64,000 bases of DNA, taken from assembly GCF_921293095.1 (NCBI RefSeq), contig NW_025791658.1:4092001-4156000 (forward strand). The letters are read 5' to 3'. This document shows positions 56,785 through 64,000 of this stretch, in pieces. Source of the stretch: Ischnura elegans. Lineage: Eukaryota > Arthropoda > Insecta > Odonata > Coenagrionidae. The position numbers and the translations under genes were made by a program. Numbering within the stretch: the first letter of the stretch is position 1; every line of letters begins with the position of its first letter. The notes beneath the pieces were generated by a model, which saw nothing but the letters and a program-made list of their open reading frames with translations, did no database searches and was not told where the DNA came from.

Positions 56785-57705
56785 GACTCATGGCTAGGGC
56801 TAGGCAAGACTCTCGACCACCCAAAAGTCTCGCCCCTTCGAGATTTCTTCCCCGGCTCCTCGAAAAAAATAGAACTATTTCTATGTTAGACATTGAAAAT
56901 TATTTAACCAACAGATTATTTTAAGACATGTTATACATTCCCAAAACCAAAAATAGTTTTGATATAAGATTAACATTGACAACTTAAGCACATTATATTA
57001 TTTAATTAACCAAAATTGACAGGTAACCATGAACCTTAGTTACCGTTAATAAATATTGACAAAAGGTACTTATAATTCTATGGAATTAGAGTATGTTATC
57101 TTCTTTTTTTTTAATTTGCAAGTGAATGTTTCTTTTTTATAATATGACTATGATAAGATACATTGTTGTAACCCTATGACATGCCAATGTATCAAAATTA
57201 TATGCTCAATTTCATTACGAGCCCTGATAATGGATTGTAAATAAACGGAAAGGTCGGCAAAATTTACATTTCAATTTAAACACCTACGCTCCAAGATTCA
57301 AATTTTATGTTAAATATTGAGGTCAGGAAAAGGAAATAAATTTTTTCCAAATCTCTCGTTGGGAACTATATTAGCATCATGCACACTCTTTAAAAAATTT
57401 GATACAGAGGGTGAATCATTAAATAATATATTTTTATAGTGTGAATAAATCCGTAATAGTCGTAAGGGATACCCCAGTAATCTCTATCATTGACTGATTG
57501 CAGTATTCATCGGAAATTCTCGCCTTGCCCGGGAATCTCGACCGGTGTCGAGAAATCACAAAGAGGCAAGACTTCTTGAGTCTCGTCAAGACTCTCGATC
57601 CAGGCGAGACTCTTGCCGTGCCATGAGTCTCGTCCCGACAATGCCGAGAATTGATAGCCTCGTCTCGACCGCCTAGATGAGAATCTCGCACAGCACTACT
57701 CACGA
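56785..57705. mobile_element. Element with clustered GAGTCTCG words
   Basis: AGACTCTCG, AGTCTCGCC and GAGTCTCG/CGAGACTC words cluster at 56785-56870 and 57520-57700, around an AT-rich centre. The pattern suggests subterminal binding repeats of a transposon. Exact ends are not resolved. Confidence 0.45.
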
Positions 57706-57759
57706 ACCACCTGACAGGCTGTCTGATGAGTAATGCCATTCATTATGGCATTCATTTTG

Positions 57760-58590
57760 CGACCATTCCGGTTCTCGGCCATTCGTGCGTTTGTCCAGTG
57801 CTTGAATTACTACTATTTGAAGTACTGGAACGAATGACGAAACATTTAAACCACACATGACTGCAGCTTCCGATTGTATTTAACTTCATGTTTTACCGAG
57901 AATAAAAAATGAGTGGCATTTTTATAACTTTTTTATTTACATACTGTACCCATAAATGAAGAAAATTTGTATCAAATTTACTATTATCATTCACTTTTTT
58001 AAAAACCGTCTTCTGTCAGACTTCAATTAACCAGGTAACGCCTGAATTAAAAAGTTTCTGAGATTTTTGTAGTAATCATGCATCTAAATGTTTACTAAAT
58101 TCTGAGTCATTTGGTGCAAAATTTATAAAGGCATAATTACATCATAAAACCTGTGTATCAACAGTACATAAGGCGTAAGTAAAGAAAATCGTAATGCTTA
58201 TTCTAAAAATTCCAATCTCTTTTTTGGGCTTTTATTTTCAAATTTCAAACGGCTGTAAATGCCTTAATCACAGCTTTATAATAGCAAACTTTTCGGAAAA
58301 TGTCACTAAAAATATTCTTATCAATTCAAAACTCTCAAAAATCCTAATAAATTACAGTAAATGACAAAAAAGTTACGTTTAGCACTGCACTACCACCTGG
58401 TACCATTCGGTAGCGCTATGCGTTAACGGGTTAAAACAAGAAATAGGAATTACTGACAGCTGCATCATACTAGATGTGTTGTATTAGTTCACCTGTTATC
58501 ATTACAACTTAATTTTGCAACCTTAAAATACCAACGCTGTTCCGGCTGAAATTGTGAACTGCTGTTGTCAACTCTCTAAGTTCCTACTGT
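57760..58590. other. THAP intron, no feature recognised
   Basis: AT-rich sequence. Confidence 0.5.
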
Positions 58591-58659
58591 GCTAACCTTT
58601 GAGGATTGTCTTTATCACTCCGACTCCCTCACTTGGATGGGGGGAGATTATTATGCGAA

Positions 58660-58890
58660 TACCATACCAATTCATCAGGAAGAGAATCGGATCACCGCAG
58701 GACAGATGGGACTGCCTTCTCTGCTAATGCGGCATTGCCAAATTCAACAGCGTGGCTCGTAAGCTTACGAAGGCATTGCATCCCATGTTAACATGGTCGT
58801 GGCCAGCGAGGGGCAGGAGGGGCCGGCCGCCCCCACGTAGAAGCAAAAATCGCAAATGCCTTAAAGGAAAATAATATTTTTTCAAGCAAT
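58660..58890 (+). repeat. Dispersed repeat, copy 1
   Basis: AGAGAATCGGATCACCGCAG to TTTTTTCAAGCAA, repeated at 59700-59915. Class unknown. Confidence 0.8.
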
Positions 58891-59053
58891 TAATAGCATG
58901 TGCCATTATATGTATTGTAAAGATGAAACTAGGATATGTTCGACAAAGAGGTGGAGGAAGGTTAGTCGTTCTTGAAAGTGAAAGGTACATTTCCCAAGGT
59001 GTAGTTTGACAGAGCTATTTTGAGACATCAAACAATACATTTATATATATGTA

Positions 59054-59620
59054 CAGTTGAGGACCTCAAATCCGAAATCCAGAAACCTGGAAAACCCGAA
59101 ACCCAGAGCATTTGAAAATTCCTCTGCGTAGTGTTTTGACTAGCCACCTCGTGGCACCACTATCTGAGCCTTGTTCTGGGATGAGTAGGAAGTTAGCACA
59201 CGCTATGAATATACGCTAACAACCTAGGCAGGGACGCGTAGGGATCTCAAATATCAAGCACAAGAGCCTGAATGCATTTATAAATTAATTAATTAACAAA
59301 ATATAGAAGCATATGCACAGATTTACTGTCCGACTAAGGAAGGTATCGATAGATATCTCAATACCTGCTAGAGAATGCTATCAACGAAAGCTGTTGGGCA
59401 CGAAGGAAAAGATGTATTCATTGCTCGTTCTCATCCATTATTAAGCATGTATAGTTTATGCTGCGGAAGCTACAGTCGTTATTTGACATATGTTAGTATT
59501 AAAATTCTCAAAAAAAAGTATACCACTTTTTCTATGCGCTGAAGACCAGAAATCCGGAAAAATCAGAAATCCGGAAATGCTTTGGTCCCAAGCTTTCCGG
59601 ATTTGAGAGGTCTTCAATGG
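59054..59620. mobile_element. pogo/Tigger-like element without insertions
   Basis: CAGTTGAGGACCTCAAATCC to CCGGATTTGAGAGGTCTTC, flanked by TA. Copy of the element at 48555-49878. Confidence 0.8.
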
Positions 59621-59699
59621 TATCTATTTTGGGAAATGAAATTCCTAAATTTACGGATTGATACGAGTATTTGTGATGGATATTCAGCATTTCAGCAAT

Positions 59700-59915
59700 C
59701 AGGAAGAGAATCGGATCACTGCAGGACAGATAGGACTGCCTTCTCCGCTAATGCGGCATTGCCAAATTCGACAGCGTGGCTCATAAGCTTACGAAGGCAT
59801 TGCATCCCATGTTAACATGGGGGTGCCCAGTGAGGGGCAGGAGGGGCTGGCTGCCCCCAGGTAGAAGCAAAAATCGCAAATGTCTTTAAGGAAAATAATA
59901 TTTTTTCAAGCAAAT
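59700..59915 (+). repeat. Dispersed repeat, copy 2
   Basis: About 95 percent like 58660-58890 over the first 120 bases. Confidence 0.8.
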
Positions 59916-60364
59916 AATATAAAAAAACTGATGAAGAGCTGGTACAGTTTCCTTAACACGTTGGTTTCGTTCACCTTTTCCATGCAATAAACTTACCTAT
60001 AACTTGAACAACCATGACATCCCCCTTCTCCTAGTTTTGATCCTGGGTATACCTTTGTGTGTTAATAATAGAAATAATTGATAATTCTTCGAAGGTAGTC
60101 ATCAGAATTGCCATAAATTCATTTTAGGTTGAAAAGCTGCATATTACTACAAGATTATCAGTATGTATAATATGGATTTTTTTATGAATAAATATTTTAT
60201 ATCTACATTTCGTGTATCCGCAGACCAAAATTATACCATAATAGGTAGACCAGTAGACCAAAAATGGGTGACATTTGCCCCCAATGTAGACCAAATGTAG
60301 TCGTCTACATTTGGTGTATGGCAAACCATGAGGTTTGCTGTACACCAGATAAAGGTGTCTACAT

Positions 60365-60678
60365 CAGTGGCGCAGTGAGGAGGGGAGGGTTTGGGGGATA
60401 AACCCCCTCCCTTCCCTCCCCCCGAGATCAGAGAAATTTTTAAGTTTAATCCATATTACTTAATTGGATTGATATTACTAATGGAATAGTGTAAGGATTA
60501 ATAAAAATATCACTGAGAAAGCCGTAAAACTCACCATTTTGAACCATTTGTCTTTAAAATTCGGCAATTTGTTAATCTCGCACCTACCGCTTATCCTGGT
60601 GGGTATCCTATACCCCCACACAACCCCGTATTAGTTGCACATAAACCCCCCCGGCCTTAATTCCTTGCTGTCCCCCTG
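60365..60678 (-). mobile_element. hAT-type MITE
   Basis: Starts CAGTGGCGCAGTGAGG and ends TTGCTGTCCCCCTG, flanked by GTCTACAT at 60357-60364 and 60679-60686. Inverted copy of the 13114-13419 family. Confidence 0.9.
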
Positions 60679-60689
60679 GTCTACATCTG

Positions 60690-61415
60690 GTTTACATTTG
60701 GTATACTGCAAACTTTGTGCTTTGAGGGACCTCATGGGATCATATGCAAATGTAGCCTAGCTCCAACTGATCTCTTGTGTTTATCCTATTTATGTATTCC
60801 ACTATTTATTCCACTATTTATTCCACCTTTGTACCTGATGTCATCAATTTATAATTAATTTATTATCATCAATCCTAACAACGTATGGTAAATATCACAC
60901 GTTGCTTTGATCCTATGCTTTTATCCCTTTTATACTTTTTTCTAATATAAACTGAAGTTTTATCCTACAGTGCACATGGAATAGATCCAGTATGAAGGCT
61001 ATAATTGTTTTTCTTTTTACTTTTTACTGGTTCTAAAAAATTATCTGTATCGGGACTGTGCCAATTATATACATTTTTATCCATTTATTTGATTTTATTT
61101 TGGTTTTTTATATTAAATCAGGTTGTTTACGAATTCTAATACATACTTAAAACCAAATTTTTATAATTTTATCAGTTCAATCCTCTTAAAATATTTTAAA
61201 TATCTTTTCATCCTTCAATTTTGTACAACTTTACTTCCATGTCAATTATTATAATTTTATTGATTTTAAGCTCTTCCATTCAGCTCATTTAATGCCATTC
61301 TATTCATACTGTATATTTTACTTGTTTATTAGATGCATACCTATTTAGGGAAATTAAATTCTTCCATTTACAGATCAATACACTTGTATGTATGTGTGAA
61401 AGAAAGGTGCTACCT
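60690..61415. other. THAP intron, no feature recognised
   Basis: AT-rich sequence. Confidence 0.5.
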
Positions 61416-61417
61416 GG

Positions 61418-62171
61418 CAGGGGCGCAGCTAGAAATTAAGGCTGGGAGAGGGGGGGGGGGGGTTTGGGTGCAACTAATACCGGGGTGTGTGGGGGTATGG
61501 ACTACCCACCAGGGTAAGCGGTAGGTGCGAGATTAATAATTCTGGAATTTTAAGATAAACGGTTAAAAATTGTGAGTATTACGGCTTTCTGGGGGATATT
61601 TTATTAATTATATCAATCCAATAAACAATTCATCAGATGCTACCATGGAGTAATATGGAGTATGTTTCTCTATGGAAACAAGGCTTGGACGTTGACAGCA
61701 GCAGAGAAGTCAAGAGTGGAAGCATTCGAAATGTGGTGCTACCGAAGAATGATGAAGATAAAATGGATTGACCGTGTGAGTAACCAGGAAGTGCTAAGGA
61801 GAGTAGGAGAAAAGAGAAGCCTCCTAAAAACATTAAGCAGAAGAAGGGACAACTTAGTTGGCCACATTTTGAGGCACGATGGTCTGATGAAGACAATCGT
61901 TGAAGGACAAGTGGAAGGGAAAAAGGGCAAGGGACGGCCCCGAATGAGTTATATCGGACAGGTTATAAAGTATGTAAAAGAGAATAAATATGTAGCTATG
62001 AAGAGATTAGCGGATAGGAGAGAGAAATGGAGAGCTGCGTCAAACCAACCTTAGGATTGTTGACTAATGATGATGATGATGATGATCAATCCAATTAAGT
62101 AAAATGGATTGACATTAAAAAATTCTGGGAGGGGTTTTATCCCCCAAAATCCCCCCCTCGCTGCACCACTG
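61418..62171 (+). mobile_element. hAT-type MITE carrying an RTE-like insertion
   Basis: CAGGGGCGCAGCTAG opens it and CTCGCTGCACCACTG closes it. The interior from 61620 to 62085 is a later insertion. Confidence 0.8.
61622..62085 (+). mobile_element. RTE-like non-LTR 3' fragment
   Basis: The frame reads FLYGNKAWTLTAAEKSRVEA, then FEMWCYRRMMKIKWIDRVSN and EGKKGKGRPRMSYIGQVIK, ending at a stop at 62054. It is the conserved C-terminus of an RTE/jockey-type polyprotein, downstream of the RT. The (ATG)n tail at 62065-62085 is typical of RTE. ATCAATCCAAT at about 61610 and 62085 is the target duplication. The frame is open, unlike the copy at 49090, so this insertion is young. Confidence 0.85.
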
Positions 62172-62334
62172 CTACCACATTTGTCATCTTGACTATGAGT
62201 ACATACATAGATAACATTAGGGAGAAAGTTTTAATCCACAAACTTAATACAATATGGACTAAAGTAACCAAGTGTGAGATACAGCATGGATACAGTGACT
62301 TAAAACTTTGACAATAAATTGTCTCTTCTTTCAG

Positions 62335-62412
62335 GTTGACTTAGAAGAGGTCCGTGATAAGCTGAAGGAACAATTGGAATCAGAACCAGAGAAGGAGACA
62401 TCAGAAGAGAAG
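62335..62412 (+). CDS. THAP gene, candidate downstream exon
   Basis: Acceptor CTCTTCTTTCAG precedes 62335 and donor AAG|GTAATT follows 62412. The 26 codons are in phase 0 at both ends, matching the phase-0 donor of the THAP exon at 43288. The product VDLEEVRDKLKEQLESEPEK then ETSEEK is acidic and probably helical, as expected of a linker or coiled-coil segment after a THAP finger. It is less AT-rich than its surroundings. The link to the THAP exon is inferred from strand and phase; other exons may lie between them. Confidence 0.6.
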
Positions 62413-62430
62413 GTAATTCCTTTTTTTTTT

Positions 62431-63049
62431 AATAGGGTGGTTTCCTATAATTTTTTTATTGCCTAAATCGAAAGATTATTACTCCTGTAGTACGTATTTC
62501 ATGCTTTTAGATTTTTAAATGACAATATCTATTTTTTGCGAGTAAATAAAAAGTGAAAATTTTCAATCGTGCGAAAATGCGACGGCTAAGCATGAATGCT
62601 GGGAAAAGCTTGCGTGACATCATTCTGGTTCCAGCTGCCACCATGTGAGGTCACCTTGGTGCGAGGCTGTGAATGCCGCTATGATGCAGGCTGCTAGCAG
62701 GTAGCACTTGGCTTTAATAGGGATTATTAATACCCTATCAAACGAAGGAAATTTTCCGACATTATTAAGAGATGTTTCCCTGAGCTCTGTGCCTCATGCA
62801 TGCATTTGTAATCTCGGACGATGTAAAACTCCTGACTACTCATATTGCATCTAGGTCCCTGTGACGTCACGTGGAGTGGCATTGCATGGGCGCTAATCTG
62901 GTATTTTTCAAATGAGGTTAAAATTGACCATTTTTGTCTAAACTGGGATTTCTAAAACCAAATATTTGTATATAATGAATACACTAATGATCAGTAACGA
63001 ATCGCAATTAATGCCTTTCGTTTTTTTTAGATGAAGGAAACTTCCCTAT
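62431..63049 (+). mobile_element. MITE-A next to a splice donor
   Basis: AATAGGGTGGTTTCC to GAAACTTCCCTAT, starting 19 bases after the exon end. Carries an intact TGACGTCACGTGG at 62870. Confidence 0.9.
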
Positions 63050-63331
63050 GATTCAAGTGAGTGAAGCATTGCTGTAATCAGCTTTTGTTCCAGGCATAGT
63101 GATATGTATCATGGTTTTCTTCAGCACCTAAGCTTCAGTCTTCGCATTCTTTTATGATTCAAATATTAGTATTGCTGTGTGAGATCGATCGCATTGATGT
63201 CTGGTTAACTTTTTTTCCAAGAAAGGTATGTGTGTGTCTAAAAGAAATATTTTCATGTCCTCGGATTTTTGAGAAAATGTACTTAAACTTTCTTGATTGA
63301 AGCTTTTGCGGCTCATGATGATTAAAAATAA

Positions 63332-63643
63332 GTCACATATGGGTGTATGCCGCGTGTCGTGATGGAGATAGCCCCGACGTTTCGCGACCGACTGCTGGTC
63401 ACGTTTTCAAGGGAATAATGTTGGGATTGGGTTCTTGCTGTCTTTTTATATATTTCAGGTGGGCGGAGGGTGTGGGGAGTCCAGCCCAGTCCTAACTCCC
63501 TACACCCTCCGCCCACCTGAAATATATAAAAAGGCAGCAAAAACCCAATCCTAACATTATTCCCTTGAAAAAGTGACCAGCAGTCGGTCGCGAAACGTCG
63601 GGGCTATGTCCATCACGACAAGCGGCATACACCCGTATGTGAC
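63332..63643. mobile_element. Inverted pair of Penelope-like pseudo-LTR ends
   Basis: GTCACATATGGGTGTATGCC at 63332 is mirrored by GGCATACACCCGTATGTGAC at 63624-63643. Each arm, about 150 bases, holds CTTGAAAA, a GTGACC/GGTCGC stem and GAAACGTCGG, a hammerhead-like motif. The loop has C-rich CCCTACACCCTCCGCCC-type sequence. Confidence 0.8.
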
Positions 63644-63649
63644 GTACTT

Positions 63650-64000
63650 AAACTTGTTCTGCAGTTCATAACTTTTTGCATCACCTAATTGCAGTACCTC
63701 TCATCGATAATGTATCTGAGGTCCAGCGGATGCTAGTGGCCTTTATACATTCATCTATTATTCTTTAACTTTTTTTTTCAAACCTAGCGAAATGAAAACT
63801 TCACAGGAGAGCCACCTAAGAGATTGCCAGCATAAAATTTTTTCCTGAAATTATGGGGGGGATCCCCTTCTCCTCCACCACTGAATGCCGATTGCTTGCC
63901 AAACTTTGATTATATTTTCTTTACTGGAGGAAAATGTGCAGCGAATTAGAGCTTTGTTTGTGTTGCTTTGCTCGGTCTACATCTTCTGCACTGGAAGGAG
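63650..64000. other. No feature recognised
   Basis: Presumably THAP gene intron to the window end. Confidence 0.4.

Noticed and set aside
58606-59815. A conserved coding exon (frame ending NSTAWLVSLRRHCIPC) seen twice
   Set aside because: Differences between the copies include more amino-acid-changing than silent changes and the flanks are repetitive, so a non-coding repeat is more likely.

Overview
This is eukaryotic DNA, very probably from an arthropod and most likely an insect. The evidence is the AT-rich composition, spliced genes with GT-AG introns, Helitrons, mariner/Tc1, hAT, pogo/Tigger and piggyBac-like elements, several non-LTR retrotransposons, and Penelope-like elements carrying GIY-YIG endonuclease domains and hammerhead-ribozyme-like ends. 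There are no bacterial-style operons. The species cannot be named from the sequence.

Two host genes can be supported. (1) A plus-strand gene with a Neuralized homology repeat (NHR) has four exons (10814-10915, 13532-13726, 15555-15600, 17204-17479) whose phases join without error and which end at a stop at 17477-17479. A TATA-like box and a signal-peptide-like exon at 3012-3090 could be its 5' end, but the phases show that at least one exon would then be missing. (2) A plus-strand THAP zinc-finger gene starts at about 42992. Its first exon (to 43288) holds the complete C2CH domain, and a phase-compatible glutamate-rich exon lies 19 kb downstream at 62335-62412. The gene continues beyond the window.

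Nearly everything else is mobile or repetitive DNA, much of it nested. The dominant family, called MITE-A here, is about 650 bp long with ends AGGGTGGTTTCC / GGAAACTACCCT. It occurs about 18 times in both orientations, once inside another copy and once inside a satellite array. Two copies are flanked by unusually long direct duplications of 50 and about 45 bp.

Layout: 1-3000, mariner-type relic and a 155-bp satellite split by a Helitron; 3000-10000, Helitron relic, MITE-A copies, piggyBac-like MITE, 90-bp minisatellite; 10000-18100, the NHR gene with MITEs in its introns and next to its stop codon; 18100-23700, fragments of Penelope-like and non-LTR elements and repeats; 23700-31000, a large foldback structure with inverted outer arms, tandem 320-390-bp repeats, an RT relic split by a Penelope-like element, and two minus-strand non-LTR fragments; 31000-42450, mariner relic, Helitrons, foldback element, satellite cluster, MITE-A; 42600-62420, the THAP gene with its long TE-filled intron (pogo/Tigger, mariner, hAT, SINE, RTE-like and Penelope-like elements); 62430-64000, MITE-A and a Penelope-like inverted repeat.

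All coordinates come from reading the sequence by eye. Ends of diverged repeats may be off by tens of bases. Superfamily names rest on motifs and target-site duplications, not on database searches.
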